This document shows, piece by piece, positions 16,005-27,205 of a stretch of 64,000 bases of DNA (positions are counted from its first letter, which is position 1; each line of letters starts with the position of its first letter). Source of the stretch: Pandoraea aquatica (GTDB taxonomy: Bacteria > Pseudomonadota > Gammaproteobacteria > Burkholderiales > Burkholderiaceae); NCBI RefSeq assembly GCF_902459565.1, contig NZ_CABPSN010000006.1, positions 232,671 to 296,670 on the forward strand. The letters are read 5' to 3'. Position numbers and translations under genes: made by a program. Under the pieces are notes generated by a model, which did not search any database, was not told where the DNA came from, and saw only the letters and a program-made list of their open reading frames with translations.

Positions 16005-17177
16005 TCACGCCGTGGCGCACGCCCGGTAGTGGCGATTCGCCTGATCCATCTGCCCCAGCCCTTCGAAGAGCTGCGCGAGCGCCAGATGCAGACGCTGCTG
16101 CAGATGCCGATCGTCCGTGTGACGCAACGCCCCTTCGAGGAACGTCTGCGCCTTGCCCCACAGACGCTGATGCTGGCACAGCTTGCCCAGCGCGTAGAGC
16201 AGATCCGGATCGTTCGGATGACGTTGCTGCCACGCTTCCGCCTTCTGGATGAGCGGCAAAGCATCGGCACCGGCGCACTCGGCATAGCGACGCAGCAGAC
16301 GTGCATCCCAATGCTCGGCCAGCGCAGCTTCGACGATGTCACGCGCCTCACGCGGACGGTCCAGCGCAATCAGCAGTTCGGCGGCAACGTCCGCAGTCCG
16401 CGACGACGTACGGGCGTCGGCAGGCAATTCCTGCCAGCACTTGAGCAACGCATCTGCATCGTGACGATGGTCGCGCAGAATGCCCTCGCTGGCCGTCTGC
16501 TTGAGCTTCGCAGCCAGTGCCGGATGCAGCGCTTCACGTTTTTCCAGCACCTTGAGCAGATTCAGCACCTCGGGCCAGTGCTTGAGATGCTGATGCGCAC
16601 GCAACGCGACGAGCTGCGCCTGCATGCGACGTGCCCCCTGCGCACGCATTTCCGTCAGCGCTTCGAGCGCGCCTTCGGCATCGCGCGTGTCGACACGCAA
16701 CTCAGCGGTCTGCAACAAGCGCGCTTCTTCGAGATTCGCCCCTTGCGCTTCGGTCAGCCACGCATCGCGTCGGGCAAACTCTCGCATACGATGCGCTGCA
16801 CGCGCACCGATGATCGCGGCCACGCCACGATTGTCGTCCTGCTCGGCCGCTTCGCGCGCCGCCTTCTCTGCGCGTGTGTAACGTCCCGCAAAGAGATTCG
16901 CCACGGCATCGCGCAGCGCGATGTTCGCGCGACGGCTGCGTTGGCGATTGCGATAGGCGGCCACACGTTCCGGCATCTTGTAGATGTTGCGCAGCACGCG
17001 AATGATCACGTACAGCGCAACGAACAGCGCCAGCAACGCCAGCACAAACAGGTTCAGCGACACGTCGATACGGTACGGCGGCACCAGCATGACCACCTGT
17101 CCGTGATTGAACGTGGCCAGCACCGCGAAGCCAGCCGCTACCGCGAACAGGAGCGTCAACCAGATCAGTCCTCGCAT
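16005..17177 (-). CDS. hemY: HemY, inner-membrane TPR protein of the hem operon
   Basis: A 390-residue protein with two N-terminal membrane helices (about 3-24 and 40-62, the second ending VIIRVLRNIYKMPERV) and a long helical region of TPR-like repeats. This is the proteobacterial HemY N-terminal-domain family, linked to haem biosynthesis, and is not the unrelated Gram-positive protoporphyrinogen oxidase that shares the name. It starts 10 bp after hemX and is the last gene of hemC-hemD-hemX-hemY. The precise biochemical role is not established from sequence; it may be a scaffold or regulator of the pathway. Assignment is strong from topology and operon position. Confidence 0.9.
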   Translation of the reverse strand: MRGLIWLTLLFAVAAGFAVLATFNHGQVVMLVPPYRIDVSLNLFVLALLALFVALYVIIRVLRNIYKMPERVAAYRNRQRSRRANIALRDAVANLFAGRYTRAEKAAREAAEQDDNRGVAAIIGARAAHRMREFARRDAWLTEAQGANLEEARLLQTAELRVDTRDAEGALEALTEMRAQGARRMQAQLVALRAHQHLKHWPEVLNLLKVLEKREALHPALAAKLKQTASEGILRDHRHDADALLKCWQELPADARTSSRTADVAAELLIALDRPREARDIVEAALAEHWDARLLRRYAECAGADALPLIQKAEAWQQRHPNDPDLLYALGKLCQHQRLWGKAQTFLEGALRHTDDRHLQQRLHLALAQLFEGLGQMDQANRHYRACATA

Positions 17178-17187
17178 GCCCGGCTCC

Positions 17188-18339
17188 TTACGGCTTTTCC
17201 TTGACGTCCTTGACCTGACCGATGGCGGTCAGGCTGGCGTCAAGGGTCGGCAGTTCGATGGTGCGCGAGCCCGAATCGACCTGATCGAGCAGCGTTTTCA
17301 CGGCGGCGATGCGGCGCGACTTGGCATCGAAATACTTGTCGAGCGCAGCCTCCGCCACCTGCACGTCGCTATGCACGGCCGACGCGTTGCGTGCGAGCAG
17401 CGCCAGACGTGCGTTGAGCAGACGCAGCTTCAGGTTCGCGCGCAGGAATGCGCCCTGCTCCGGGGCCACGAGCATCACGTCCGGATCGTCCAGACGACGC
17501 ACCTGCACCAGTTGTTTCAGGCTGCCGAGCATTTCACCGCTCAGGCGGTGCCACGTCGCCGTCCAGCCGGTCTCGCCTGCGCCGCTGGGGCCCGTGCCGT
17601 CCGCCTTCGGTGCGGCGCGTTGCTCTTCGGCCTGCAACGGCAGCGTGTCGATCATGGCAATCGCCTGATCGAGCTTGCCCGTGAGTTGCGGCAGATCGGC
17701 AGCCGGTACGGCCTTCAGACGGTCGATGTCCTTCTTGAGCGCATCGCGCACACCTGCGAGTTGCGGTGCGCCCGTGCGGGCCAGACGCGCGTCCGCCCCT
17801 TCGAGCGCGATCAGCGCGCCGCGCACGTTGCCCGTCAGTTGAAGCTGTTGGTTCGCACTCGTGACGATCTGCTCGGTCTCGGCCAGCACCCATTCGTCGC
17901 GGTTATGCGCGAGTTCCTGATAGAGCTGTTCGAGCGCGGCCTGCTGGCCCCGTGCGTCGGACACACGCCCTTCCAGCGAAGTGAGCCGGTTCTGAAGATC
18001 GCGCTGATTGTCGAGCGCCTGTGCGGTGCGTACCTGCGCCTGCAGGACCTGTGCGTCGCCCGTTTGCTGACGGCGCGCCATCTCCTGCTGCACGCGGTCG
18101 AGCTTCTGGTTCAGTGACCAGCCGCCGATACCGGCACCCGCCGCGACGAGCACGAAGAGCAGCCAGGGCAGCGCCGCCCCGGAGCCGCGACGCTTCTGCG
18201 GCGGCTCGGGCGGCTGCCACGCAGGCGGGCTGCCGGCCGTGCTGTATGTCGCACCGCCAGTCGCTGTGGAATGTGCCGTCGGGCCGGTCGACGCCGACGG
18301 GTTCTGGGAAGACTCTGGAACGCGATTATCTGTCGTCAT
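17188..18339 (-). CDS. hemX: HemX, uroporphyrinogen-III C-methyltransferase-like membrane protein
   Basis: A 383-residue protein with a disordered, Pro-rich cytoplasmic N-terminus (about 1-60), one membrane helix (around LPWLLFVLVAAGAGIGGWSL) and a periplasmic coiled-coil/helical domain rich in Gln and Leu. This matches the HemX family, often labelled uroporphyrinogen-III methyltransferase although the catalytic fold of CysG/CobA is absent. The ATG at 18339 ([10 protein letters not shown]) overlaps the end of hemD by 14 bp; a longer frame upstream lies wholly inside hemD and was rejected. It is co-transcribed with hemC and hemD. Its function in haem synthesis is uncertain. Confidence 0.88.
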   Translation of the reverse strand: MTTDNRVPESSQNPSASTGPTAHSTATGGATYSTAGSPPAWQPPEPPQKRRGSGAALPWLLFVLVAAGAGIGGWSLNQKLDRVQQEMARRQQTGDAQVLQAQVRTAQALDNQRDLQNRLTSLEGRVSDARGQQAALEQLYQELAHNRDEWVLAETEQIVTSANQQLQLTGNVRGALIALEGADARLARTGAPQLAGVRDALKKDIDRLKAVPAADLPQLTGKLDQAIAMIDTLPLQAEEQRAAPKADGTGPSGAGETGWTATWHRLSGEMLGSLKQLVQVRRLDDPDVMLVAPEQGAFLRANLKLRLLNARLALLARNASAVHSDVQVAEAALDKYFDAKSRRIAAVKTLLDQVDSGSRTIELPTLDASLTAIGQVKDVKEKP

Positions 18340-19333
18340 GCTTGACTTGAATGGGATCCGCCCATGTTTTGAGTGCGGCCAGCAAGTTGTCGTCGCCGGG
18401 CGCGCACTGCGTAATCCTATCAAACCCCGCGGAACGCGCGGCATCCGCGATGCGGGTATGCGATGTAAAGCACGGTGCACTGAGGATCTGCGCGAGCACC
18501 TGCGGGGTGCCCGGCGTATGCACGCCGTCTCGGGTGCCGTAGCGTGCAGCCAACAGTGTGGCCAGATGCCGCACCGCTTCGGAGCTGGTCAGCACCCACG
18601 CGCACCGCTGCGCAGAGACGAGCGGTGAAGCCAGCCGGGCTTCGAGTGCGGCCCATGCGGCGGCGTCCGGCTCGGGGGCGCGGCGCGTGTACGCGCTCAC
18701 GATATCGACCTGCGTGCCGTTGGCGCGCAGCGTGTCGGCCAGCAGTTCGCGCCCGCCGTCCCCACGCACCAACAGCACACGGCGACCGGCCAGGGCCGGC
18801 AGGTCCAGTTGTTCGAGCAACGCTTCCGAATCGAAGCGCGCCTCAGGACCGCCCGGCGGGACGATCACGCGATGCGTCGGGGCCGCAATGCCAGCCTCGG
18901 CCAGCGCCTGTGCACTGCCCGGGCCGACGACGGCCACCGGCAGCGTCTCAGGCCAGCGCACGGTCGTCTTGCCGTCATCTGTCGCACCGCTGACCGATTG
19001 TAGATGCACCAGCCGCGACAGCGCGTGGACAACCGCGTTAGGTGAGACGAAGACGGTCAGCGCGTACGACGTCAGCGAACGCAGCGCGTCGTCCAGCGCC
19101 GAGAGCGCGGCCGGATCGGCCTGCGCCGCAATGTGCAACAGCGGAAATTCGAGCGTATCGATGCCTTCGGCGTGCAGCCGCGCGGCGAGCGACTGCGCCT
19201 GTCCGTCCGGGCGCGTCAGGATCGCGCACGGCGCGACCGGCGATGCGACGGCCCGCAGGTCGGTGCCCGCAGCGCCGGCCGACGAATTGACGGCAGAGGA
19301 CGGAGCCGGCGCACGCGGCGCGCGCGACGTCAA
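18326..19333 (-). CDS. hemD: Uroporphyrinogen-III synthase
   Basis: A 335-residue cytosolic enzyme that cyclises hydroxymethylbilane with inversion of ring D. It has the two-lobed pattern of the family, including [17 protein letters not shown] near residues 37-53, VFVSPNAV near 94-101 and the late [10 protein letters not shown] motif. The first 35 residues are an Ala/Ser/Pro-rich extension. Its ATG shares the last 4 bp of hemC (ATGA at 19330-19333), implying translational coupling, and its end overlaps hemX. HemD is poorly conserved in general, so the hem operon context adds much of the certainty. Confidence 0.92.
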   Translation of the reverse strand: MTSRAPRAPAPSSAVNSSAGAAGTDLRAVASPVAPCAILTRPDGQAQSLAARLHAEGIDTLEFPLLHIAAQADPAALSALDDALRSLTSYALTVFVSPNAVVHALSRLVHLQSVSGATDDGKTTVRWPETLPVAVVGPGSAQALAEAGIAAPTHRVIVPPGGPEARFDSEALLEQLDLPALAGRRVLLVRGDGGRELLADTLRANGTQVDIVSAYTRRAPEPDAAAWAALEARLASPLVSAQRCAWVLTSSEAVRHLATLLAARYGTRDGVHTPGTPQVLAQILSAPCFTSHTRIADAARSAGFDRITQCAPGDDNLLAALKTWADPIQVKHDDR

Positions 19334-20298
19334 ACGGCCGCGTCCTTCGGCTCGGACGGCGGCACCAGCGCCAGACCGCCCGCGTCGATCAGTTCCTGCG
19401 CCACGCGCTGCCCCAGCGCCTCGGCACCGGCGACGTCACCTTGCGCAATGCGCCCAGCCCCTTGCGCACGAAGCACGGTCGCCCCGTCCGTCGACGCAAT
19501 GAAAGCACGCAGCGCCAGCTCGCCCTGCGCGGAGAACTCGGCATACGCGCCCAACGGCACCTGACACGAGCCGCCGAGCGCTCGCGAGACGGCGCGCTCG
19601 GCGCTGACGGCCAGCGTAGTGTTGGCATCGTGCAACGGTGCGAGCCATCGCAAGATTTCGGGACGTCCGGCGCGCACCTCGATGCCCAACGCCCCCTGAC
19701 CCGCGGCCGGCAGGCTCGCTTCGGTCGGGATGATGGCGCGGATGCGGTGGCCCAGCCCAAGGCGCTTCAGGCCTGCCGCAGCGAGGATGATCGCCGCGAA
19801 GTCGCCCCGGTCCAGCTTGCCCAGACGGGTGTCCAGATTGCCACGCAACGGCGCGACCTGGAGATGCGGATAGCGCGCGCGCAGGCTCACCTCGCGGCGC
19901 AGGCTCGACGTGCCGACCACCGCCCCGGCGGGCAATGCGTCGAGACTGTCGTAATCGTTGCTGACAAAGGCGTCGCACGGGTCTTCGCGCTCAAGCACGG
20001 CGGCCAGCGTGAAGCCATCCGGCAGTTGCATCGGCACGTCTTTGAGGGAGTGGACGGCGAGATCGGCACGGCCGTCGGCCAGCGCCAGTTCGAGTTCCTT
20101 GACGAACAGGCCCTTGCCGCCGACCTTCGCAAGCGAGCGATCGAGAATTTGGTCACCGCGAGTGGTCATTCCGAGAATACTCACGTGACACTGCGGATAT
20201 AATTTGTGCAGCGCGTCACGCACGTGTTCGGCTTGCCACATGGCAAGACGGCTCTCGCGCGATGCGATCACCAGGGTTTCAGGAGAAGCGAAGTTCAT
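19330..20298 (-). CDS. hemC: Porphobilinogen deaminase (hydroxymethylbilane synthase)
   Basis: A 322-residue enzyme that polymerises four porphobilinogens to hydroxymethylbilane. The substrate-binding [10 protein letters not shown] is at 13-22, HSLKDVP is at 83-89, the RRE/RRxxQ-type segment SSLRRE is at 131-136, and the dipyrromethane cofactor is carried by Cys245 in [12 protein letters not shown]. The length is typical. It is the first gene of hemCDXY and is divergent from ppc, with a 79-bp shared promoter region. Confidence 0.97.
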   Translation of the reverse strand: MNFASPETLVIASRESRLAMWQAEHVRDALHKLYPQCHVSILGMTTRGDQILDRSLAKVGGKGLFVKELELALADGRADLAVHSLKDVPMQLPDGFTLAAVLEREDPCDAFVSNDYDSLDALPAGAVVGTSSLRREVSLRARYPHLQVAPLRGNLDTRLGKLDRGDFAAIILAAAGLKRLGLGHRIRAIIPTEASLPAAGQGALGIEVRAGRPEILRWLAPLHDANTTLAVSAERAVSRALGGSCQVPLGAYAEFSAQGELALRAFIASTDGATVLRAQGAGRIAQGDVAGAEALGQRVAQELIDAGGLALVPPSEPKDAAV

Positions 20299-20377
20299 TC
20301 AGCAACCGCGTGAAGACCAAAAGAAAAAATGGTAACACGCTTGACCGGCCCGAACGGCTGGTCTCGAGAGGAGCGAC

Positions 20378-23377
20378 ATGAAGAGCAGCGCAAAGGCAAA
20401 AGCCCCGAAAGAGGGCCTGGCCAAGTCGGTCGGCAAGACGTCCCCCGCGAAGGCAGCAGCCGCGGTTTCATCCCCCCCATCCAAGCGCCCGGCCCGGAAA
20501 GCCAGCGGGCAGGAGAAGTCCACTTCCATCGCCGCCGCGCCAAAAACGCGCCGCTCGCGTGAGGACAAGGACGCGCCGCTGCGTGAGGACATCCGCTTCC
20601 TCGGCCGCCTGCTGGGCGACGTGCTGCGCGAGCAACAAGGCAGCGACGCCTTCGATCTGGTCGAAACCATCCGCCAGAACGCTGTGCGCTTTCACCGCGA
20701 AGGCGACCGCAGCGCCGCCAAGGCGCTCGACACGCTGCTCAACGGGCTGACCAACGAGCAGGCCATTCAGGTCGTGCGCGCCTTCAGCTACTTCTCGCAT
20801 CTGGCGAACATCGCCGAAGACCGCCACCACAACCGCCGTCGTCGCGTGCACGCGCTCGCCGGCAGCCGCGCCCAGCGAGGCAGCCTGAGCGCCGCGCTGC
20901 AAAGCCTGAAAGACGCCGGGCGGGACGACCCCGCCACGCTGCAAGCCTTCTTCGCCAGCGCCCTCATCGTGCCGGTGCTGACCGCGCACCCGACCGAAGT
21001 TCAGCGCAAGAGCATTCTCGACGCCGAGCGCGAGATCGCCCGTCTGCTGGAACATCGCGACGACGCCCTCACGGAGCGTGAGTCGTCGCGCAACACCGAC
21101 TCGATGCGCGCGTACGTCACAACGCTGTGGCAGACCCGCATGCTGCGTAGCTCCCGTCTGACGGTGGCCGACGAAATCGAGAACGCGCTGTCGTATTACC
21201 GCAGCACGTTCCTGTCTGAAATCCCCGCGCTGTACGACGACGTTGCCGCCGAGCTGCACGACGCCGTGCCGAGCGTGCGCTCCGAGGGACTGGGGCGCTT
21301 CCTGCAAATGGGCAGTTGGATCGGCGGCGACCGCGACGGCAATCCGAACGTGACGGCGCAGACGCTGCAACTGGCGATGACGCGCCAGGCGACGGAAATC
21401 TTCGCGCATTACCTCGAAGAGGTGCACTTGCTGGGGGCGGAGCTGTCCGTCTCGCAACTGCTCGCCGGTGCCAGCGACGCCTTGCTCACGTTGGCCCGCC
21501 GCTCACCGGACGACTCGCCGCACCGCACCGACGAACCCTATCGACGCGCCCTCATCGGCGTGTACGCGCGACTGGCCGCGACCGCCCGCGAGTGGGTCGG
21601 CCACGTGCCGCATCGCGGTGCCGTCGGCAATGCCAGCCCGTATCACGACGCCAGCGAGTTCATCTCCGACCTGAATACGGTCGTCGCCTCGCTCATGGCG
21701 CACCACGGCAGCGCGCTGGTCTCTCAGCGCCTCGGGCCGCTCGTGCGCGCCGCCGAAGTGTTCGGCTTCCATCTCGCGAGCATCGACCTGCGTCAAAGCT
21801 CCGACATTCACGAAGCGGTGATTGCCGAGTTGTTCGCGAACGCCGGCGTCGAGGCGAATTACGCCAAGCTCGACGAAAACGAAAAGCTCGCGCTGCTGCT
21901 GCGTGAACTGCGCGAGGCGCGTCCGCTCGTCTCGCCGTACCTCGACTACTCGCAGCGCACGCGCGACGAACTCGCCGTCTTCTCGGCGGCGCGCGACATC
22001 CGCGCCCGCTTCGGCACGCGCGCAGTGCGCAACTACATCATTTCGCACACGGAAACCGTGAGCGATCTGGTCGAAGTGATGCTGCTGCAAAAGGAGACGG
22101 GGCTTTTCCAGGGCGCGCTCGACAGCGATGGCGGCGATAGCGTGAAAGCCAGCGCGTCGAAGGTCGGCCCGATGGTCATCCCGCTGTTCGAGACGATTGC
22201 CGACTTGCGCAACGCGCCGGTCATCATGCGGGCGTTCTTCGACATCCCCGGCATGTCGAACGTCGTGACGCAGCAAGGCGGCGAGCAGGAAGTGATGCTC
22301 GGCTACTCGGACAGCAACAAGGACGGCGGCTTCCTCACATCCAACTGGGAGCTGTACAAGGCCGAACTGGCGCTGGTGCACTTGTTCGAGGAAAAGGGCA
22401 TTCGTCTGCGCCTGTTCCACGGCCGTGGCGGCACCGTCGGACGTGGCGGTGGCCCGACTTATCAGGCCATTCTGTCGCAGCCGCCGGGTACCGTGAACGG
22501 GCAGATCCGTCTGACGGAGCAAGGCGAGATCATCGCCAGCAAGTTCGCGAACCCGGAGATCGGACGCCGCAATCTGGAGACCATCGTCGCCGCCACGCTC
22601 GAAGCCACGCTACTGCCGAGTCTGAATCAGCCGCCGCGTCTTGCCGCGTACGAACAGGTCATGCAGGTGCTCTCCGACACCGCGTTCAGCGCGTATCGCG
22701 ATCTGGTCTACGAAACGCCGGGCTTCACCGACTACTTCTTCTCGGCCACGCCGATTGCCGAAATCGCCGAGCTGAATATCGGCTCGCGCCCGGCGTCGCG
22801 CAAATTCTCCGATCCGAAGAACCGACGCATCGAAGACCTGCGCGCCATTCCATGGGGCTTCTCGTGGGGGCAGTGCCGCTTGCTGCTCACGGGCTGGTAC
22901 GGATTCGGCAGCGCCGTGAGCGCGTATCTGGATGGCGATGGCAGCAAGGCGGACGCAGCGGGTCGCGATAAACGTCTCGACACCCTGCGTCAGATGGTCA
23001 AGCGCTGGCCGTTCTTCGCGAACCTGCTCTCGAACATGGACATGGTGCTCGCCAAGACGGATCTGGCCGTGGCGTCGCGTTACGCCGAGCTGGTGGCCGA
23101 CGAGAAGCTGCGCAAGCGTGTGTTCAACCGGATCGTCGGCGAGTGGCAGAGCACGTCGCAGGCGCTGGCGCTGATCACCGGGCACGAAGAGCGTCTGGCG
23201 GATAACCCAATGCTCGCGCGCTCGATCAAGAACCGCTTCCCGTACCTCGACCCGCTCAATCACTTGCAGGTCGAGCTGCTGCGGCGTCACCGCGCCGGGG
23301 AATCGGACGAGCGGGCGCGTCGCGGCATTCATCTGTCGATCAACGGCATCGCGGCCGGCCTTCGCAATACGGGCTGA
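20378..23377 (+). CDS. ppc: Phosphoenolpyruvate carboxylase
   Basis: A 999-residue anaplerotic enzyme converting PEP and bicarbonate to oxaloacetate. Signatures include [12 protein letters not shown] with catalytic His204, [36 protein letters not shown] and the conserved C-terminus [12 protein letters not shown]. The N-terminus has an extra 60 or so Lys/Ala/Ser-rich residues before the conserved domain, longer than the E. coli enzyme (about 883 residues). AGAGGAG precedes the ATG by about 5 nt. It is transcribed away from hemC, the usual betaproteobacterial arrangement, and is followed by a GC-rich hairpin. Confidence 0.97.
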   Translation: MKSSAKAKAPKEGLAKSVGKTSPAKAAAAVSSPPSKRPARKASGQEKSTSIAAAPKTRRSREDKDAPLREDIRFLGRLLGDVLREQQGSDAFDLVETIRQNAVRFHREGDRSAAKALDTLLNGLTNEQAIQVVRAFSYFSHLANIAEDRHHNRRRRVHALAGSRAQRGSLSAALQSLKDAGRDDPATLQAFFASALIVPVLTAHPTEVQRKSILDAEREIARLLEHRDDALTERESSRNTDSMRAYVTTLWQTRMLRSSRLTVADEIENALSYYRSTFLSEIPALYDDVAAELHDAVPSVRSEGLGRFLQMGSWIGGDRDGNPNVTAQTLQLAMTRQATEIFAHYLEEVHLLGAELSVSQLLAGASDALLTLARRSPDDSPHRTDEPYRRALIGVYARLAATAREWVGHVPHRGAVGNASPYHDASEFISDLNTVVASLMAHHGSALVSQRLGPLVRAAEVFGFHLASIDLRQSSDIHEAVIAELFANAGVEANYAKLDENEKLALLLRELREARPLVSPYLDYSQRTRDELAVFSAARDIRARFGTRAVRNYIISHTETVSDLVEVMLLQKETGLFQGALDSDGGDSVKASASKVGPMVIPLFETIADLRNAPVIMRAFFDIPGMSNVVTQQGGEQEVMLGYSDSNKDGGFLTSNWELYKAELALVHLFEEKGIRLRLFHGRGGTVGRGGGPTYQAILSQPPGTVNGQIRLTEQGEIIASKFANPEIGRRNLETIVAATLEATLLPSLNQPPRLAAYEQVMQVLSDTAFSAYRDLVYETPGFTDYFFSATPIAEIAELNIGSRPASRKFSDPKNRRIEDLRAIPWGFSWGQCRLLLTGWYGFGSAVSAYLDGDGSKADAAGRDKRLDTLRQMVKRWPFFANLLSNMDMVLAKTDLAVASRYAELVADEKLRKRVFNRIVGEWQSTSQALALITGHEERLADNPMLARSIKNRFPYLDPLNHLQVELLRRHRAGESDERARRGIHLSINGIAAGLRNTG

Positions 23378-23393
23378 CCCAACGTCGCGATCC

Positions 23394-23427
23394 CCTGCAC
23401 CGGCCTCGTCTGCGCGGCCGGTGCAGG
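23394..23427 (+). terminator. GC-rich hairpin after ppc
   Basis: A perfect 12-bp stem (CCTGCACCGGCC with GGCCGGTGCAGG, 10-nt loop) starts 17 bp after the ppc stop. No T run follows, so if it terminates it may need Rho or simply protect the 3' end. Confidence 0.5.
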
Positions 23428-23549
23428 CAGCTTGCATGAGGGCGTACGGCCGGTCGGCGTGCCTCCCCTTGGGAATCTCCCCAACGACAGTCGTCCGATA
23501 GGACGTTATATTTCGACCCATTCGACCAGATTGCCGGGGGGCAACCATC

Positions 23550-24377
23550 ATGCATACCGATTCCATCGGGCGATCCAAGCGCGCAACCTTCACACGACGG
23601 GCAACGTTGTTCGTCACTTCGACCCTGCTGGGACTGGGTGCGGCTACGCATGTGGCGTACGCCAACCCCGCCGTAGCCACCGAAACCTCCGAGCCATCGT
23701 TGGCCGAGTCGACCACCCGCCCGCTGCCATCACACACGCTGGCGGCAGCGCCGCATGGCGTACGCGGCTTCGCGGTGCGTCTGGTGTCGCAGGCCATGGC
23801 GGCCGCGCCCGCCCATCCGTCACGCGAGGCAAAGCCGCGCCCTGTCGTCGACCCGGTACTCGATCCGCTGATGAACGGCATTCTCAAGCGGCTGGCCATC
23901 AGCGAAGCCGTCGCCCGTAACAAGTACGGCTCGGGCAAAGCCGTGCAGGACACCGCGCGCGAACAGGCGTTGCTCGACAGCATGGGCGAGCAGGCCCCGC
24001 AGTATGGCCTCACGCCCGCGCAGGCCCGCACCTTCTTCCGTCTTCAGATCGACGCGGGCAAGCTCGTGCAGACGGCGTTGCTGGCCCGCTGGACACGCGA
24101 CGGCCATGCGCCGGGCGAGCCGGTAGACCTCGGCACGCGCCTGCGTCCGGCGCTCGACAAGCTCGGCACGTCGCTGCTGCACGACCTCGGCCGTCTGTGC
24201 GCCCTGCCCGACGACCCGACGCGTCTGGCACGCATCCATCAGGCCCGCGAGCGCATTGCCCGCGCGGCGAAGCTCGAAGCGCTGCAACGTGCGGCGTTCG
24301 ACGAAGCGACGTCCGGCCTGTGCCTGTCGGCCCCGCCGCGCATCTGGACGCTCTCCATGGCGGCAACGTCCCGCTAA
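23550..24377 (+). CDS. Secreted chorismate mutase, AroQ-gamma type
   Basis: A 275-residue protein with a basic, TRRATL-containing start and a hydrophobic signal segment (about 20-40, cleavage likely after HVAYA), so it should be periplasmic. The core (about 110-180) reads as the all-helical AroQ domain: an R in ILKRLAISEAVARNKY, a K in GSGKAVQD, D-x2-RE in QDTAREQALL, and FFRLQIDAGK. These positions correspond to chorismate-binding residues of AroQ enzymes. The C-terminal helices resemble the extended gamma class known from Mycobacterium, Salmonella and Pseudomonas. A linker of about 60 Ala/Pro-rich residues separates signal and domain, longer than usual. No ribosome site is obvious. The family call is good; its biological role in the periplasm is unclear. 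Confidence 0.78.
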   Translation: MHTDSIGRSKRATFTRRATLFVTSTLLGLGAATHVAYANPAVATETSEPSLAESTTRPLPSHTLAAAPHGVRGFAVRLVSQAMAAAPAHPSREAKPRPVVDPVLDPLMNGILKRLAISEAVARNKYGSGKAVQDTAREQALLDSMGEQAPQYGLTPAQARTFFRLQIDAGKLVQTALLARWTRDGHAPGEPVDLGTRLRPALDKLGTSLLHDLGRLCALPDDPTRLARIHQARERIARAAKLEALQRAAFDEATSGLCLSAPPRIWTLSMAATSR

Positions 24378-24497
24378 CCCGCACGGACAGGATCGTCGCG
24401 TCCGGCAGTCGTGGCCCGGGCGCGGCGGCTGTATAATCGCGGTTTGCCGTGCTTTGCCACGGTTCCGCTACGTTCCACGTTTGGCCACGCTACGACA

Positions 24498-25895
24498 ATG
24501 ACCTCCCAACTCCACAAGAAAGGCGAAGCCTGGTCGGCACGCTTTTCCGAACCCGTTTCCGATCTCGTCAAGCGCTACACCGCGTCGGTGTTCTTCGACA
24601 AGCGCCTCGCGCTGTTCGACATCGAAGGCTCGCTCGCTCACGCCGACATGCTGGCGGCGCAAGGCATCATCAGCGCACAGGATCTGGCCGACATTCAGCG
24701 CGGCATGACGCAGATTCGCGGTGAAATCGAAGGCGGTCAGTTCGAGTGGCAACTGGATCTCGAAGACGTCCACCTGAATATCGAAGCCCGCCTGACCGCC
24801 CTGATCGGCGACGCCGGCAAGCGCCTGCACACGGGCCGCTCGCGTAACGATCAGGTCGCGACCGACATCCGCCTGTGGCTGCGCAGCGAGATCGACAACA
24901 TCGGCACGCACCTCGGCGACCTGCGCCGCGCGCTGCTGGATCTGGCCGAACAGCACAGCGCCACGATCCTGCCGGGCTTCACTCACCTGCAAGTCGCCCA
25001 GCCGGTGACGTTCGGTCATCACCTGATGGCTTACTTCGAGATGTTCAGCCGCGATGCCGAGCGCATGCTCGACGTGCGTCGCCGCGTGAACCGTCTGCCG
25101 CTGGGCGCAGCCGCCCTCGCCGGCACGAGCTACCCGATCGATCGTGAGCGCGTGGCCGCAACGCTGGGCTTCGAAGAAGTCTGCACGAACTCGCTCGACG
25201 CCGTGTCGGATCGCGATTTCGCCATCGAATTCACCGCCGCCGCCGCGCTCGTGATGACGCACGTCTCGCGTTTCTCGGAGGAACTGGTGCTGTGGATGAG
25301 CCCGCGCGTGGGCTTCATCGATCTGGCCGACCGTTTCTGCACGGGCAGCTCGATCATGCCGCAGAAGAAGAACCCGGACGTGCCGGAACTGGCGCGTGGC
25401 AAGACCGGCCGCGTGAATGGCCATCTGATCGCCCTGCTCACGCTGATGAAGGGCCAGCCGCTCGCGTACAACAAGGACAATCAGGAAGACAAGGAGCCGC
25501 TGTTCGATACGGTCGACACCGTGATCGACACGCTGCGCATCTTTGCGGACATGGTGCCGGGCATCAAGGTGCGCGAAGCCAATATGCGTAACGCAGCGCT
25601 GCAAGGCTTCTCGACGGCCACCGATCTGGCCGACTACCTCGTGAAGAAGGGTCTGCCGTTCCGCGACGCGCACGAGATCGTCGCCCACGCCGTGAAGATC
25701 TGCTCGGATCGCGACATCGATCTGGCCGATCTCTCGCTGGCCGAATTGCAGAAGTTCTCGCCGCTCGTCGGCGAAGACGTCTTCGAATACCTCACGCTCG
25801 AAGGCTCCGTCGCCAGCCGCAACCACATCGGCGGCACCGCGCCGGCGCAGGTGCGGCGCGCGATTGCAGCAGCACGCGCGAAGCTCGCGAAGTAA
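24498..25895 (+). CDS. argH: Argininosuccinate lyase
   Basis: A 465-residue enzyme cleaving argininosuccinate to arginine and fumarate, the last step of arginine synthesis. The fumarase/aspartase superfamily signature [12 protein letters not shown] begins at residue 283, and [12 protein letters not shown] and [13 protein letters not shown] are also intact. The start was put at ATG 24498 because family members begin about 10 residues before WSARFSEPV; the frame opens 29 codons earlier without support. It is followed by a strong bidirectional terminator shared with gltS. Confidence 0.97.
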   Translation: MTSQLHKKGEAWSARFSEPVSDLVKRYTASVFFDKRLALFDIEGSLAHADMLAAQGIISAQDLADIQRGMTQIRGEIEGGQFEWQLDLEDVHLNIEARLTALIGDAGKRLHTGRSRNDQVATDIRLWLRSEIDNIGTHLGDLRRALLDLAEQHSATILPGFTHLQVAQPVTFGHHLMAYFEMFSRDAERMLDVRRRVNRLPLGAAALAGTSYPIDRERVAATLGFEEVCTNSLDAVSDRDFAIEFTAAAALVMTHVSRFSEELVLWMSPRVGFIDLADRFCTGSSIMPQKKNPDVPELARGKTGRVNGHLIALLTLMKGQPLAYNKDNQEDKEPLFDTVDTVIDTLRIFADMVPGIKVREANMRNAALQGFSTATDLADYLVKKGLPFRDAHEIVAHAVKICSDRDIDLADLSLAELQKFSPLVGEDVFEYLTLEGSVASRNHIGGTAPAQVRRAIAAARAKLAK

Positions 25896-25934
25896 GTGCC
25901 TCGGCGTCTTTTGGCGCTCAGTAGCGAGAAATGA

Positions 25935-25962
25935 AAAATGCCACCCTCGGGTGGCATTTTTT
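25935..25962. terminator. Bidirectional terminator between argH and gltS
   Basis: AAAATGCCACCC pairs with GGGTGGCATTTT around a 2-nt loop. T runs occur on both strands, so it ends argH on plus and gltS on minus. It lies 40 bp after argH and 23 bp after the gltS stop. Confidence 0.9.
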
Positions 25963-25984
25963 ATGGCGCGGACGATTGGCGTCG

Positions 25985-27205
25985 TCAGAACAACGGCAAC
26001 GACAGGAAGCCCTTGATGACGAGCGCGTTCAGGATGTCGATGAAGAACGCCCCCACCATCGGCACGATCAGGAACGCGAGGTGCGACGGGCCGAAGCGCT
26101 CCGTCACCGCCTGCATGTTGGCAATCGCCGTCGGCGTCGCGCCCAGCCCGAAGCCGCAATGCCCCGCGGCGAGCACGGCCGCGTCGTAGTTACTGCCCAT
26201 CACCCGGAACGTGACGAAGATCGCGTACGCCGCCATCGCCACCGCCTGCGTCACGAGAATGACGATCATCGGCACGGCCAGCGTCGAGAGGTCCCACAGT
26301 CGCAGTGCCATGAGCGCCATGGCAAGAAACAATGACAGACTCACGTTCCCCAGCACGGACAGCGAACGGTCGAAGACCTCATAACGCACGAGCGACAGCA
26401 GGTTGCGCACAAGCACGCCCGTAAAGAGCACGCAGACGAACGTCGGCAATTCGAACGGCGTATCCGACAGCCCTGCCGCGATCAACTCGCCGCCGAGCAG
26501 ACAGATGGCGATCATCGCCACCGTCTCGATCAATGCCTGCGCCGTGATCAGACGCACCGTATGCGGTTGCTCGAAACCTTCCGGTGCAGCCCCCTTCGTC
26601 GCTTCAAGGCCGGGGACCTTGCCGCCGAGACGGCGTCCGACGAGATAACGCGCGACCGGCCCGCCGAGCAAGCCGCCCATCACCAGCCCGAACGTGGCGC
26701 ACGCCATCGCAATTTCGAGTGCAGACTGCACACCATAGCGCGTGGTGAGCGTCTCGCCCCACGCGGCACCCGTGCCATGCCCGCCGGCGAGCGTGATGGA
26801 GCCGCCCAGCAAGCCGATGCCCGGTGCCAGCCCCATCGAGACCGCCAGGCCGACACCGATGGCGTTCTGCATGATCAGCATGCCGGCCACGACACCGACG
26901 AAAAGCACCAGTTGCTTGCCGCCCGCGCGCAGGCTCGCGAGATTCGCCGAGAGGCCGATGGTCGCGAAGAACGCCAGCATCAGCGGGCCTTGCAGCGAGG
27001 TGTCGAATCGCAGTTCGAAGTGACCGAACTGACGCAGCGCCAGCGTACCGAGCGCCACCAGCAGGCCCGCCGCTACCGGCTCGGGGATGCTGTACGTGCG
27101 CAGCGGCGCGATCCATTCGACGAGCTTGCGCCCCAGCAGCAACACCAACGTGGCACAGACGAGTGTGCCGTAGGTGCTGAACACCAGTTCCCTCGTGACG
27201 TCCAT
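25985..27205 (-). CDS. gltS: Sodium/glutamate symporter
   Basis: A 406-residue, roughly 10-helix carrier close in length to E. coli GltS (401). It shows the family sequences GSITLAGGHGTGAAWG (about residue 150) and GHCGFGLGATPTAIANMQ near the C-terminal repeat, which form the two inverted pore motifs. The start was set at ATG 27205 with AAAGG upstream; a frame extending 41 codons further lacks membrane character. It imports glutamate with sodium. It follows the amino-acid decarboxylase gene on the same strand but is separated from it by a terminator, so it has its own promoter. Confidence 0.94.
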   Translation of the reverse strand: MDVTRELVFSTYGTLVCATLVLLLGRKLVEWIAPLRTYSIPEPVAAGLLVALGTLALRQFGHFELRFDTSLQGPLMLAFFATIGLSANLASLRAGGKQLVLFVGVVAGMLIMQNAIGVGLAVSMGLAPGIGLLGGSITLAGGHGTGAAWGETLTTRYGVQSALEIAMACATFGLVMGGLLGGPVARYLVGRRLGGKVPGLEATKGAAPEGFEQPHTVRLITAQALIETVAMIAICLLGGELIAAGLSDTPFELPTFVCVLFTGVLVRNLLSLVRYEVFDRSLSVLGNVSLSLFLAMALMALRLWDLSTLAVPMIVILVTQAVAMAAYAIFVTFRVMGSNYDAAVLAAGHCGFGLGATPTAIANMQAVTERFGPSHLAFLIVPMVGAFFIDILNALVIKGFLSLPLF

